Positions 42,667-51,678 of a DNA stretch of 64,000 nt are shown in pieces. Source of the stretch: Flavonifractor sp. An82. Lineage in GTDB: Bacteria > Bacillota > Clostridia > Oscillospirales > Oscillospiraceae. The DNA is taken from assembly GCF_002159265.1 (NCBI RefSeq), contig NZ_NFHG01000012.1, positions 1 through 64,000 on the forward strand, written 5' to 3'. The notes beneath the pieces are model-generated. The model did no database searches, was not told the DNA's origin, and worked only from the letters and a program-made list of their open reading frames with translations. The position numbers were made by a program, and so were the translations under genes. Every line of letters starts with the position of its first letter. Within the stretch, counting starts at the first letter, position 1.

Positions 42667-44589
42667 TTACTTCATGAGGGAGCACACAAGCTCGGTGTAG
42701 CCCGCGGGGTCGGCCAGGGGCAGGCCGGCGATGAGCTGAGCCTGGGCATACAGCAGCTGGGCGTACTTGGCCGCCAGGTCCTTGTCCTCGGCCACCGCCC
42801 GCTTCAGGGCCGCAAAGGCGTCGGAATCGGGGTTGAGCTCCAGCACCCGCTGGGCCTTCATATTGTCGGCGTTGTCCGGGTCCATCCGCTGGAAGTACTT
42901 CTCCATCTCCAGGGTGATGGGGCCGTCGGTGGTGAGGCACACGGCGCCGCTCTTGAGGATCCGGGACAGACGGGCCTCATGGATGTCCTCCCCCAGGGTC
43001 TCCTTCAGGAAGTCCAGCACCGGCTTGTTCTCCTCCGCCTTCTGCTCCAGGGCGGCCTTCTCCTCGTCGGTCTCGGGCAGAGCGTCGTCGTCGTCCACCG
43101 ACTTGAAGGGCTTGCCATCCACCGCACCCAGCACGTTAACCACAAACTGGTCGGCCTCGGCGGTAAGGTAGAGGATCTCATATCCCTTATCCCGGATGCG
43201 CTCGGCCTGGGGCAGCTTGTCCAGCTTGGCGGCGTCCTCGCCGCAGGCAAAGTAGACGTACTGCTGGTCCTCAGGCATCCGCTCCTTGTACTCGGTCAGG
43301 GTGGTCAGCTTGCCGTCCTTGGAGGACCAGAAGAGCAGCAGGTCGCTGAGCAGGTCCTTGTGGACGCCGTAGTCGGCCACCACGCCCATCTTGATCTGGG
43401 GGCCGAAGGCCTTCCAGAAGGTCTCGTACTTCTCCCGGTCGTCCTTCTGGAGGCGGAGCAGCTCGCCCTTGATCTTCTTCTCCAGGTTGTTGGCAATGAC
43501 CTTCAGCTGACGGGTGTGCTGCAGCATCTCGCGGGAAATGTTCAGGGAGAAGTCCTGGGAGTCCACCACGCCCTTGACAAAGCGGAAGTGCTCGGGCAAA
43601 AGGTCGGCGCACTTGTCCATGATGAGCACGCCGGAGGAGTAGAGCTGCAGGCCCTTCTCATATTCCCGGGTGTAGAAGTCGTAGGGGGCGTGGGAGGGGA
43701 TGTAGAGCATGGCCTTGTACTCCACGGTGCCCTCGGCGGACACGTGGATCACGCTCAGCGGGTCCTCCCAGTCGCCGTACTTCTCCTTATAAAACTGGTT
43801 GTACTCCTCACTCTTGACCTCACTCTTGGGCCGCTGCCACAGGGGCACCATGGAGTTGAGGGTCTCCCACTGGTCGTAGTCCTCCCACTCCGGCTTATAG
43901 TCGTCGCCGGCGTCCTCCGGGCGGGGTTTCTGGCGGGACTTGTGCATAAGCATGACGATGGGGTAGTGGATGTAGTCGGAGTACTTTTTCACCAGATCGG
44001 CGATGCGGTACTGCTCCAGATACTCGTCGTAGTGGTCGTCGTCGGTGTTGGCCTTGATGTGGAGCACGATGTCGGTGCCCACCCCCTCCTTCTCACAGGG
44101 GGTAATGGTGTAGCCGTCGGCGCCGTCGGACTCCCAGCGGAAGGCCTCCTCAGCGCCGTAGGCCTTGGAGGTGACGGTGACATGGTCGGCCACCATGAAG
44201 GCGGAGTAGAAGCCCACGCCGAACTGGCCGATGATGTCGGTGGTGTCCCCCTCGGCCTTCTCCTGCTTGGCCATCTCCTCCTTGTACTGGAGGGAGCCGC
44301 TGCGGGCGATGGTGCCCAGGTTGCTCTCCAGCTCTTCCTTGGTCATGCCGATGCCGTTGTCGGAGATGGTGAGGGTGCGGGCGATCTGGTCGGGGGTGAG
44401 GGTGATCTTCAGGTCCGACCGGTCCAGGCCCACCTTGTCGTCGGTGAGGGCCTTGTAGGCCAGCTTGTCCATGGCGTCGCTGGCGTTGGAGATGATCTCC
44501 CGCAGGAAAATCTCCTTGTGGGTGTAGATGGAGTTGATCATCAGGTCCAGCAGGCGCTTGGACTCCGCTTTGAACTGTTTCTTTGCCAT
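42667..44589 (-). CDS. htpG: Molecular chaperone HtpG (bacterial Hsp90)
   Basis: 640 residues, full length. GHKL ATP-binding motifs: FLREIISNASDA (metal-binding Asn), LTISDNGIGM, LGTIARSGS and GQFGVGFYSAFMVAD. Middle and C-terminal domains are complete. It is an ATP-driven chaperone for stressed proteins. AGGAGG stands ahead of the ATG. The upstream region carries a perfect CIRCE operator over the promoter, so HrcA very likely represses it and heat or misfolded protein induces it. Confidence 0.97.
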   Translation of the reverse strand: MAKKQFKAESKRLLDLMINSIYTHKEIFLREIISNASDAMDKLAYKALTDDKVGLDRSDLKITLTPDQIARTLTISDNGIGMTKEELESNLGTIARSGSLQYKEEMAKQEKAEGDTTDIIGQFGVGFYSAFMVADHVTVTSKAYGAEEAFRWESDGADGYTITPCEKEGVGTDIVLHIKANTDDDHYDEYLEQYRIADLVKKYSDYIHYPIVMLMHKSRQKPRPEDAGDDYKPEWEDYDQWETLNSMVPLWQRPKSEVKSEEYNQFYKEKYGDWEDPLSVIHVSAEGTVEYKAMLYIPSHAPYDFYTREYEKGLQLYSSGVLIMDKCADLLPEHFRFVKGVVDSQDFSLNISREMLQHTRQLKVIANNLEKKIKGELLRLQKDDREKYETFWKAFGPQIKMGVVADYGVHKDLLSDLLLFWSSKDGKLTTLTEYKERMPEDQQYVYFACGEDAAKLDKLPQAERIRDKGYEILYLTAEADQFVVNVLGAVDGKPFKSVDDDDALPETDEEKAALEQKAEENKPVLDFLKETLGEDIHEARLSRILKSGAVCLTTDGPITLEMEKYFQRMDPDNADNMKAQRVLELNPDSDAFAALKRAVAEDKDLAAKYAQLLYAQAQLIAGLPLADPAGYTELVCSLMK

Positions 44590-44627
44590 GGTGGATGCCT
44601 CCTGTATATCAAACTATATGTAATAAC

Positions 44628-44666
44628 ATAGCGTTAGCACTCAGTCATCTCGAGTGCTAACGCTAT
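44628..44666. promoter_or_regulatory. CIRCE (HrcA) operator, extended palindrome
   Basis: TTAGCACTC (44634-44642), 9 bases, GAGTGCTAA (44652-44660) is a perfect CIRCE. Symmetry extends to 15-bp arms (44628-44642 and 44652-44666). It overlaps the htpG -10 box and transcription start. Confidence 0.97.
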
Positions 44667-44693
44667 CATAATCCTTCGTATGAAAAATTGCAA
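44665..44693 (-). promoter_or_regulatory. htpG promoter
   Basis: Minus strand: TTGCAA (44688-44693), 17-base spacer, TATGAT (44665-44670). The -10 box touches the CIRCE palindrome, explaining repression. Confidence 0.85.
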
Positions 44694-44710
44694 GGGGGTT
44701 CAAGAAATGT

Positions 44711-46141
44711 TTACAATTCCTCTCCCGGCGTCCACAGGGCGGCCCGGAGGGCCTCCACGCTGTCAAAGTGGCTCAGGGGGCCTTCGTCCGTCGGCTCTTC
44801 CAGCCGGAGCACTCCGGCAGGCTGACCGCCGATGGTCACCAGATAGGTGGCCTGCCAGTCCAGGCCGAGGACCCGCAGCTGGCTGTCCACGTATGCGCCC
44901 CCGGCCAGCAGGTGGGGGGCCCGCTCCGGCGGATCGGTGCGGAAGGCCGCGCCGATGGTGTAGGCCTCGGCGTCCAGGGCGGGGGCCTGACCCGCCTCCC
45001 GGAAGCAGGTCAGTTCCCAGCTCACAAAGCCGCTCTCGCCGACCTGGGCCAGCCGGGCGTCGTAGTATGCGTCGGTCAGCTCCCGGCAAGCGGCGTAGGC
45101 CTCCTGGTCGATGTCGTCCGAGGTGTCGCAGCTGGTGCGGATGAGCTGGTAGAGAGCCTCGTCCTCCAGGTGGACCCTGCCCTGGGGCAAATTGCTCCCG
45201 CCGAAGACCTCCACCACGTTTTCCTCCAGCCCGACCTGGAGATGGAGCGCATCATCCTCAGAGTAGGCCCCCTGATTCTTTGGGGCCAGGTAGCAGTCCA
45301 GGGTCCATATGATGTCGGTGTCCGAACCGTTAAGGGTAAGATCGGAGTGGTCTGCCGGGTGGGCCGCCGCGGCCCGGATGAGGGCGGCCAGTTCCTCCGC
45401 CTCCGGAGGATCGTTGGGGCCATACCAGCTTACAGAGCCGATGTCTTTTCCGTCCAGGCCGGCCAGCAGCTCCAGCAGGGCGTCGTCGGCGGTGTTCCTG
45501 TGGGCGCGGATATGCCAGGCCTCCCCGTCCTTTTTCAGAGCCAATTCAATACGGGAACCGTCCTCCCGCTGGTCAGTCCACAGCAGGGCGGTGCCGGCGG
45601 CCTCATCCACCTGCCCTCCGGTGCACACAAAACAGCCGGGACCAAAGTCGCTGGTGAAGGTATACCAGGCGTCGTATCCCTCCAGATAGGGCACGGAGGA
45701 GGTGTCCAGATCGGCGGAGGTGATACCGGCGTACCGCTCCAGGGTCTGGTCCACCGAGGCGCGGGTAATGCGGTGGATGGGCACGGACTCCGGCGAGTTC
45801 CCCCAGGGGTAGCCGGGCAGGGCTTTCAGGGCGTTGGACTCCGCCTCATCCTCGGCGCTCAATGTGCCGTCGCCAGGGAAGTAGTACAAAAAGTCGGAAA
45901 AGTTTATATTTTTTACGTCGTCATAATAGCAGGTAAAAAAGCAGCTCACCGGGGCGGCGTAGGTCACGCCGTCTTGCTCCGCCAGGGGGGAGAAGGCCTC
46001 GTTGACCCGGTCAATTTCCTCCTGGGTGAGGGCCCGGGGCCTCTCCGCCGCCGGAGAGGGGGATACGGGAGGCGGTGTCTGGGCGGCACAGCCGCACAGG
46101 ACAAGGGTCAGCAGCAGAGGCAGTGCCAAATATCGTTTCAT
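44711..46141 (-). CDS. Lipoprotein of unknown function
   Basis: 476 residues. Lipoprotein signal with a lipobox L-C-G-C near residue 18 (LVLCGCAAQTPPP), then a Pro/Ser-rich linker and a strand-rich extracytoplasmic body without recognised domains. The C-terminus has a YLVTIGGQPAGVLRLEE element. Its signal and linker closely match those of the next lipoprotein upstream (46143-47195), which it follows by one base, so the two are an operon and probably arose together, although their bodies differ. Confidence 0.8.
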   Translation of the reverse strand: MKRYLALPLLLTLVLCGCAAQTPPPVSPSPAAERPRALTQEEIDRVNEAFSPLAEQDGVTYAAPVSCFFTCYYDDVKNINFSDFLYYFPGDGTLSAEDEAESNALKALPGYPWGNSPESVPIHRITRASVDQTLERYAGITSADLDTSSVPYLEGYDAWYTFTSDFGPGCFVCTGGQVDEAAGTALLWTDQREDGSRIELALKKDGEAWHIRAHRNTADDALLELLAGLDGKDIGSVSWYGPNDPPEAEELAALIRAAAAHPADHSDLTLNGSDTDIIWTLDCYLAPKNQGAYSEDDALHLQVGLEENVVEVFGGSNLPQGRVHLEDEALYQLIRTSCDTSDDIDQEAYAACRELTDAYYDARLAQVGESGFVSWELTCFREAGQAPALDAEAYTIGAAFRTDPPERAPHLLAGGAYVDSQLRVLGLDWQATYLVTIGGQPAGVLRLEEPTDEGPLSHFDSVEALRAALWTPGEEL

Positions 46142-46142
46142 A

Positions 46143-47195
46143 TCAGTCCCACCCGTCTATGTTTGGATTTTTCTCCCGGAACACGATCCGGAAGGAGGGG
46201 ATGTTATCAAAGCCCAGATTGGAGGTCTCCACTGTAAATCGCCAGGCCCGGTCGGTGAGAAGGGCGGACACCACCACGTCCTCCCCGTCCTCCCGGATGG
46301 TGACATTCTTCAAAAAGTGGCTGTCCCGGCCCAGGGAGCCCGCCGGGAAGGAGTAGGGGTACAGGTCCGGGGGATAGCCCAGCTCCACCAGGCCCTCGTT
46401 CCGGGCGGCTGACCCGCTCTCCAGGCAGGTGTCGAACAGGCGGAGGGTGAAGGTGCGGCTGTCCGGGTCGAAGCCGGTCTGGAAACTGGGGATGGCGGTG
46501 ACCGCCGGGAAGAAGCCCAGGAAGAGCTCCCGGCTGTCCCCGTTGGGGATAAAGGAGAAGGAGAGCCCGTCGGCATCGATGCGGGCGTCGTACACCTGCT
46601 CGTGCCGGGCGTGCTCCTGCTCCTCCCGGGGGTAGACCGGGCCATTGGCCATGTCCCAGGCCCCCGCGTAGAAGGGCTCCGCCGGATCCAGCCAGGCGGG
46701 CTCCCGGTAGGACTGGATGGAGCTGAAGTCCAGGTCGGGGCCGAGCTGACCGTACTCATCCCCCTGGGCCCATACGGTCACGTCCTCCGGCAGCCATTTG
46801 TCCGGGGTGACGGCGGACAGCCCGTCGGTCAGGTAGTGGATCTTGGCGGGGGCGAGGATCTCATAGGACGCGAAGTCCTCCATGGCGGTGAGCTGTACCC
46901 GGCGGCCGGTTTCCCCGAACACCCAGTCCAGCAGGGAAAAGTTGGGGTCGTTCTCATAGCCGTACTCCACCAGCCAGTCCCCCTCGTAGGAGGTGAGTTT
47001 GCGCACCTCATAGCCCTCCCAGCCGTAGAGAGTACGGATGCTATCCTCCTGCACCGGCAAAACGGTAAAGTCATAGCCTGCCGCCGGGGTGGTCTCCGCC
47101 GCCGGAGGCGTGGTCTGTGCCTCAGGCGGCGTCTGGGCGGCGCAGCCGCACAGGGCGAAAGCCAGCAGCAGGGCCGGAAATACGTTCCGTCTCAT
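46143..47195 (-). CDS. Lipoprotein of unknown function
   Basis: 350 residues, lipobox FALCGCAAQTPP (Cys near 19) and a Pro/Thr-rich linker. The body is rich in aromatic residues (WEGYEVRKLTSYEGDWLVEY) and strands; no family recognised. AAGGAGG precedes the ATG. First of the two-lipoprotein operon. Confidence 0.8.
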   Translation of the reverse strand: MRRNVFPALLLAFALCGCAAQTPPEAQTTPPAAETTPAAGYDFTVLPVQEDSIRTLYGWEGYEVRKLTSYEGDWLVEYGYENDPNFSLLDWVFGETGRRVQLTAMEDFASYEILAPAKIHYLTDGLSAVTPDKWLPEDVTVWAQGDEYGQLGPDLDFSSIQSYREPAWLDPAEPFYAGAWDMANGPVYPREEQEHARHEQVYDARIDADGLSFSFIPNGDSRELFLGFFPAVTAIPSFQTGFDPDSRTFTLRLFDTCLESGSAARNEGLVELGYPPDLYPYSFPAGSLGRDSHFLKNVTIREDGEDVVVSALLTDRAWRFTVETSNLGFDNIPSFRIVFREKNPNIDGWD

Positions 47196-47291
47196 GGCAG
47201 TACCTCCTTTTCATCTCCATCCTACCATGGGGATCGGTACAGAGGGTTACAGGCGCGGTGCCAATGTGGAGACAAGGGGTTACAAAGCGTG

Positions 47292-47317
47292 AAAAAAGGG
47301 CGGCAAAAGCCGCCCTT
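47292..47317 (-). terminator. Terminator after mnmE
   Basis: 9-bp stem AAGGGCGGC (47296-47304) with 47309-47317, loop AAAA; on the minus strand it ends in TTTTTTC. Confidence 0.85.
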
Positions 47318-47349
47318 CTCAAATCATATTATGTTGAACCGCAGGGGCT

Positions 47350-48720
47350 TTACTTACCCACACAGAACCGCTCAAAAATGCGGGCGGTGATGTCCTCCCG
47401 GATATCGGCGCCGGTGAGCTCCCCCAGGGCGGACAGGGCCTCCTCCACATCGGTGAGGAGGGCGTCGGGGGTAACCCCCGCCGCCAGGCTGGCGGCGGCC
47501 CGGTCCACACTGTCCAGAGCACGCCGGGCAGCCTGGGCCTGCCGGGCGTTGGTGAGCAGCTCTCCCGCCGCCTCCCCTCCACCGGCAGGGAACTGAGCCG
47601 CCACCAGCTCTCCCAGCTTGTCCAGGCCCATGCCGGTTTTGGCGCTCACGTTCACCACCGGAGGCATCCGCTCCAGCCCCAGCACCGGCATGGGGGCCGA
47701 GGGCAGGTCCCCCTTGGTGCGCACCAGAATGACCGGCGCCCGGTCCATGGCGCTCTCCAGCAGGGCCACGTCCTCCTCGGTCACCGGGACGGAGCCGTCC
47801 CACAGCACCAGAATGAGGGCGGCCTCCTCCAGCGCGGCCTTACTGCGCTCCACGCCGATGCGCTCCACCGCGTCGTCGGTGTCCCGGATGCCGGCGGTGT
47901 CGATGAGCCGCAGCACCACATCCCCCATCCGGCAGCGGGCCTCCACCGTGTCCCGGGTGGTGCCGGGGATGTCGGTGACAATGGCCCGGTCATAGCCCAC
48001 CAGGGCGTTGAGCAGGGAGGACTTGCCCGCGTTGGGCCGCCCCGCCAGCACGCAGGGCACACCCCCGGCGATGTATCTGCCCCGCCGGTAGGTGGCCAGC
48101 AGCTCCTCCAGGGCCTGTCTGGCCCCGGTCAATCCCGCCTGAATGGTCTCCGCCCGGAAGGGGTCAATGTCCTCGTCGGGGTAGTCCAGCACGGCGTGGA
48201 AGTGGGCCAGCAGGTCGGTGAGGCCGTCGTAGATGGCCCCCACCCGGCGGCTCAGGGCCCCGGAGAGCTGCCCGGCGGCCTGCCGCACAGCGGCGGGGGT
48301 CTCGGCGTCGATGAGGTCGGCCACCGCCTCGGCCTGGGTCAGGTCCAGCCGCCCGTTGAGGAAGGCCCGGCGGGTAAACTCCCCCGGCCCGGCCTGCCGC
48401 ACTCCCTGGGCAAAGAGGGCCTCCAGCCCCAGGGAGAGCACCGCCGGGGAGCCGTGGCACTGCACCTCCGCCGTGTCCTCCCCGGTATAGCTGTGGGGGC
48501 CGTGGGAGATGGTGGCCAGGGCGTGGTCGATGACCTCCCCCTCAGGCCCCAGCAGCTCCCCCAGCACCAGACGCCGGTCCCCGTACTCCGTCAGGGCCTT
48601 GCCCCCCAGGGGGCGGAACACCGCGGAGACCGCCCCGATGGCCTCCGGCCCGCTGAGACGCAGGATGCCGATGGCACTGGGGGCGGCGGGTGTGGCAATG
48701 GCTGCGATGGTATCGGACAT
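47350..48720 (-). CDS. mnmE: tRNA uridine-5-carboxymethylaminomethyl modification GTPase MnmE
   Basis: 456 residues. N-terminal folate-binding domain (IAAIATPAAPSAIGILRLSG), helical domain, inserted G domain (GRPNAGKSSLLNAL, DIPGTTRDTVE, DTAGIRDT, RTKGD, NVSAKTG) and the C-terminal FCVGK with the catalytic Cys. It works with MnmG to modify the wobble uridine of tRNAs. The ATG at 48720 with GGAAGGGAA upstream is the start; the open frame back to 48843 crosses the DnaA-box region. Usual neighbours (jag, yidC, rnpA, mnmG) are absent here. Confidence 0.97.
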   Translation of the reverse strand: MSDTIAAIATPAAPSAIGILRLSGPEAIGAVSAVFRPLGGKALTEYGDRRLVLGELLGPEGEVIDHALATISHGPHSYTGEDTAEVQCHGSPAVLSLGLEALFAQGVRQAGPGEFTRRAFLNGRLDLTQAEAVADLIDAETPAAVRQAAGQLSGALSRRVGAIYDGLTDLLAHFHAVLDYPDEDIDPFRAETIQAGLTGARQALEELLATYRRGRYIAGGVPCVLAGRPNAGKSSLLNALVGYDRAIVTDIPGTTRDTVEARCRMGDVVLRLIDTAGIRDTDDAVERIGVERSKAALEEAALILVLWDGSVPVTEEDVALLESAMDRAPVILVRTKGDLPSAPMPVLGLERMPPVVNVSAKTGMGLDKLGELVAAQFPAGGGEAAGELLTNARQAQAARRALDSVDRAAASLAAGVTPDALLTDVEEALSALGELTGADIREDITARIFERFCVGK

Positions 48721-48834
48721 GGTCTTCCCTTCCTGTTTCCGACGGGGTCGGAAACTTTGGCGATTCTGCCGTGGATTTTCCCCTTGACTTTTCTTATGTC
48801 GACCAAAAGATGCATAACGGCTGTTTTCCACCCC

Positions 48835-48874
48835 TGTGGACAAGTGTGGAAAACCATGTGGATAATGTGGAAAA
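48835..48874. promoter_or_regulatory. Cluster of four DnaA-box-like sequences
   Basis: Read on the minus strand these are TTTTCCACA (48866-48874), TTATCCACA (48857-48865, perfect DnaA box), TTTTCCACA (48845-48853) and TTGTCCACA (48835-48843), all in the same direction and spaced 9-12 bases. A 14-bp palindrome GGGAAGCGCTTCCC follows at 48884-48897, then an AT-rich stretch. The gap 48721-49105 otherwise holds only the mnmE promoter. Confidence 0.75.
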
Positions 48875-48920
48875 CCCTGTGCAGGGAAGCGCTTCCCGTT
48901 TCCTTACCGTTTTTTTACAT

Positions 48921-48949
48921 TGCATATCATTCTGTATACATCCTGTCAA
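48921..48949 (-). promoter_or_regulatory. Candidate mnmE promoter
   Basis: Minus strand TTGACA (48944-48949), 17-base spacer, TATGCA (48921-48926). The leader would be about 195 bases and contain the DnaA boxes. Confidence 0.5.
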
Positions 48950-49105
48950 AGGGAATGGACGTATCAGATTTTTTGTTAGGACGTCAAAAAATATGGACGG
49001 TTTTTGGGCAAGTCGGCACTTGCGCAGGAGGGACGGGCATGATACCATTACCTGGTGGTAACTGTCTGCCCCGGAGCGCCCCTGCGGCCCTGTGCGGCAG
49101 ACCTT

Positions 49106-49681
49106 TTACTGCTCTCTGCCCACCAGCTGCCGGGCCCGTTCCAGCAGCTTGGTGTACACCTCGTCCATCTGCCATTCATTGGTGAGCTCCAGCAGCCGGT
49201 CCGCCGGCAGCCAGGCCACCCCCGTGTTCTCCCCCTCCCGATACTGGAGGGGGTCGCTTTCGTCTGCGGTGAGCAGGTAGGTCACGTTCAGGTGCTGGTG
49301 GGAGGGCACCCACTCCCCCCGCTTCACATGGCCCCACACCGGCAGGATCTCCAGGGAGGCCATGGCGGTGCTCAGGGGCCGGATGTGGACCACTCCCGTC
49401 TCCTCCCGGGCCTCCCGCAGGGCCACCGACAGCAGGTCTCCCTCCCCGTCGGCGTGGCCGCCGGTCCAGGCCCACACCTTGTACAGGTTGTGGTGGGCCA
49501 TGAGCACACGGGTGGCGTCAGAATTGACCACAAAGCCGGAGGCGGTAAAGTGGGCGATTTTATTCTGACGAGTGAGGATATCGTCAGGGAACAGGCGCAG
49601 GTACTCCAGCATCATTTTCTTGTCCCCAACCTCCTGCTGGTTTTGGGGCACATAGGCCTGGATCTCCTCCCGGTACATCAC
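49106..49681 (-). CDS. NUDIX hydrolase
   Basis: 191 residues. The NUDIX box is GGHADGEGDLLSVALREAREETGV; the REAREETG helix is intact but the first Glu of the G-x5-E part reads Gly with a Glu one position earlier, so metal binding may be slightly altered. NUDIX enzymes cleave nucleoside-diphosphate-linked compounds. The start overlaps the DHFR stop by ATGA, placing it in the thymidylate operon, where cleaning of damaged or unwanted (d)NTPs would fit (inference). Confidence 0.88.
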   Translation of the reverse strand: MMYREEIQAYVPQNQQEVGDKKMMLEYLRLFPDDILTRQNKIAHFTASGFVVNSDATRVLMAHHNLYKVWAWTGGHADGEGDLLSVALREAREETGVVHIRPLSTAMASLEILPVWGHVKRGEWVPSHQHLNVTYLLTADESDPLQYREGENTGVAWLPADRLLELTNEWQMDEVYTKLLERARQLVGREQ

Positions 49682-50157
49682 TTCACCCTCTCATAGGTCA
49701 CATAGCGGTAGGTCAGGCCCTCATGCTCCAAAGGCTCCCCCTCCTCGGTGACAGCCCAGGCCGGGTCGGCGTCCAGGTCGGGGAAGAAGGCGTCGGCGGG
49801 CCAGGCCTTGTGGATCTTGGTGATGTAGGCCTTGTCACAGTAGGGCAGCAGCGCCCGGTACACGCTCTCCCCGCCAATCACAAAGGCATCCGCCGGGGCG
49901 GCCTTCAGCAGGTCCTCCACACTGGAGAACACCTCCGCCCCCTCCGGGGCAAAGGCAGTATTGCGGGACAAGATCAGGTTGCGCCGGTTCTTCAGAGGAC
50001 GGCCGCCGGGGAAGGTAGCCAAAGTCTTGCGGCCCAGGATCACGGCGTGGCCGGTGGTGAGCACCTGGAACCGCTTCAGGTCGGCGGGGATATAGCACAG
50101 CTGGTCCCCGTCCCTGCCGATGGCCCAGTTTTGGTCCACCGCTGCAATGAGATTCAT
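49678..50157 (-). CDS. folA: Dihydrofolate reductase
   Basis: 159 residues, normal length. IAAVDQNWAIGRDGDQL, then DLKRFQVLTTGHAVILGRKT, and FVIGGESVYRALL are the folate and NADPH segments. It regenerates tetrahydrofolate consumed by thymidylate synthase, encoded 12 bases upstream. GGAGGAAGGG is its RBS. Confidence 0.97.
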   Translation of the reverse strand: MNLIAAVDQNWAIGRDGDQLCYIPADLKRFQVLTTGHAVILGRKTLATFPGGRPLKNRRNLILSRNTAFAPEGAEVFSSVEDLLKAAPADAFVIGGESVYRALLPYCDKAYITKIHKAWPADAFFPDLDADPAWAVTEEGEPLEHEGLTYRYVTYERVK

Positions 50158-50169
50158 TTCCCTTCCTCC

Positions 50170-51000
50170 TTACACCGCCACCGGAATGGGCTGGTCCAGG
50201 GTGTGGAACTGATAGCCCTCCAGCTTGAAGCTGTCCTTGGTAAAGGCATAGAAATCGGTGATCGTGGGGTCTATCCACAGCTTGGGCGCCTCATAGGGGG
50301 TGCGGGCGATGATCTCCTCCACCACCGGTACGTGGCGGTCGTAGATGTGGGCGTCGGCAATGACGTGGACCAGCTCCCCCGCCTCCAGGCCGGACACCTG
50401 AGCCATCATGTGGACCAGAGCGGCGTACTGCATCACGTTCCAGCCGTTGGCGGTAAGCATGTCCTGGCTCCGCTGGTTGAGGATGGCGTTGAGGGTCTTG
50501 CCGCTGACATTGAAGGTCATGGAGTAGGCGCAGGGGTAGAGGGCCATCTGGTGGAGGTCGTGGTGGTTGTACAGGTTGGTCATGATCCGGCGGGAGGCCG
50601 GGTTGTGCTTGAGATCGTAGAGCACCCGGTCCACCTGGTCGAACATGCCCTCGGCGTACTGGTGTTTCACCCCCAGCTGATAGCCGTAGGCCTTGCCGAT
50701 GGAGCCGCTCTCGTCGGCCCAGGCGTCCCAGATATGGCTGTTCAGGTCGTGGATGTTGTTGGACTTCTTCTGCCAGATCCACAAAAGCTCGTCCACCGCG
50801 CTCTTGAAGGCCATTTTCCGGATGGTCTGGACGGGAAACTCCTCCCGCAGGTCGTAGCGGTTGACGATACAGAATTTCTTCACGGTGTGAGCTGGGGTAC
50901 CATCCTCCCACCGGGGGCGCACCTGCTGATCGGTGTCCCACACCCCGTGGGCCAGAATATCTTTGCAATTTTCAATAAACAATTCGTCCGCGCGGCTCAT
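50170..51000 (-). CDS. thyA: Thymidylate synthase
   Basis: 276 residues. Catalytic Cys in LYPCAYSMTFNV, folate/dUMP segments (SRRIMTNLYNHHDLHQ, LNQRSQDMLTANGWNVMQYA, HIYDRHVPVVEE). It methylates dUMP to dTMP using methylene-THF. The ATG at 51000 follows GGAGGT; the frame upstream to 51078 covers the control region. First gene of thyA-folA-nudix. Confidence 0.96.
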   Translation of the reverse strand: MSRADELFIENCKDILAHGVWDTDQQVRPRWEDGTPAHTVKKFCIVNRYDLREEFPVQTIRKMAFKSAVDELLWIWQKKSNNIHDLNSHIWDAWADESGSIGKAYGYQLGVKHQYAEGMFDQVDRVLYDLKHNPASRRIMTNLYNHHDLHQMALYPCAYSMTFNVSGKTLNAILNQRSQDMLTANGWNVMQYAALVHMMAQVSGLEAGELVHVIADAHIYDRHVPVVEEIIARTPYEAPKLWIDPTITDFYAFTKDSFKLEGYQFHTLDQPIPVAV

Positions 51001-51101
51001 GGCGTACCTCCATTTTTCATTGCATGGCAGTTCTCTGTTGTTCCGGGGGAGGGGTCCCCCTTTATTTCTAAAAATCAATCATCAGGAGTGTGACCGACAC
51101 C

Positions 51102-51668
51102 ATGAAAGACGTCCCCGCCTCAGGTTCCGCCACCACATCCCATTCCCTTCACATCCACATCGGCCTGCGCAACATCAAGACCGCCATCTCGGCGGCCCTG
51201 TGCGCCCTCATCTACTTCGTCTTCCTGGACAACCGCAACCCCACCTTCGCCTGTATCGGCGCCATCTTCGGCATGGGGGCCAACATGGACCACTCCAAGC
51301 TCCACGGCGGCAACCGTCTCTTCGGCACCATCATCGGCGGCTTTCTGGGGATGGGTCTGTTCCGCATCTATCTGATCTTCTACCCCGACGGGGAGAACCG
51401 GCTGCTGCTGGTGCCCCTGCTGTTCGTGGGGGTGATCATCCTCATTCTGCTGGCCCAGTTCTTCTGGGTGGGAGCGGTGCAGCCCGGCGGCGTGGTGCTG
51501 TGCATCGTGCTCTTCAACACCCCGGTGGACACCTACGTGTCCTACGCCCTTAACCGCATGTTTGACACCGGCGTGGGCGTGGCCATGTCCCTGCTCATCA
51601 ACTACCTGCTGCCCCGGGAGCGGCTGGAGCCCTGGGTGGACAAAGTCAAGGCAAAGTTTCAGCGGTAA
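51102..51668 (+). CDS. FUSC/aromatic acid exporter-like membrane protein
   Basis: 188 residues. After a short cytosolic N-terminus come about four to five membrane helices (HIGLRNIKTAISAALCALIY, then FACIGAIFGMGAN, LFGTIIGGFLGMGLF, LLVPLLFVGVIILILLAQ) and a short tail. The pattern matches the N-terminal half of FUSC/ArAE proteins (DUF939-like), thought to export aromatic acids or similar compounds. It is only the membrane half; the usual cytosolic C-terminal domain is missing. The ATG at 51102 is preferred to GTG 51090, which touches the RBS. Confidence 0.82.
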   Translation: MKDVPASGSATTSHSLHIHIGLRNIKTAISAALCALIYFVFLDNRNPTFACIGAIFGMGANMDHSKLHGGNRLFGTIIGGFLGMGLFRIYLIFYPDGENRLLLVPLLFVGVIILILLAQFFWVGAVQPGGVVLCIVLFNTPVDTYVSYALNRMFDTGVGVAMSLLINYLLPRERLEPWVDKVKAKFQR

Positions 51669-51678
51669 GATCGTTCCG

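Noticed and set aside
48700-49105. Calling the DnaA-box region the replication origin
   Set aside because: No dnaA, dnaN, rpmH or jag nearby, and most genes on both sides are on the minus strand, with no divergence of strand bias as expected at an origin.
48196-49185. Plus-strand open frame running from inside mnmE across the DnaA boxes
   Set aside because: It begins antisense to mnmE and its codons change character at the gene boundary; no start signal.
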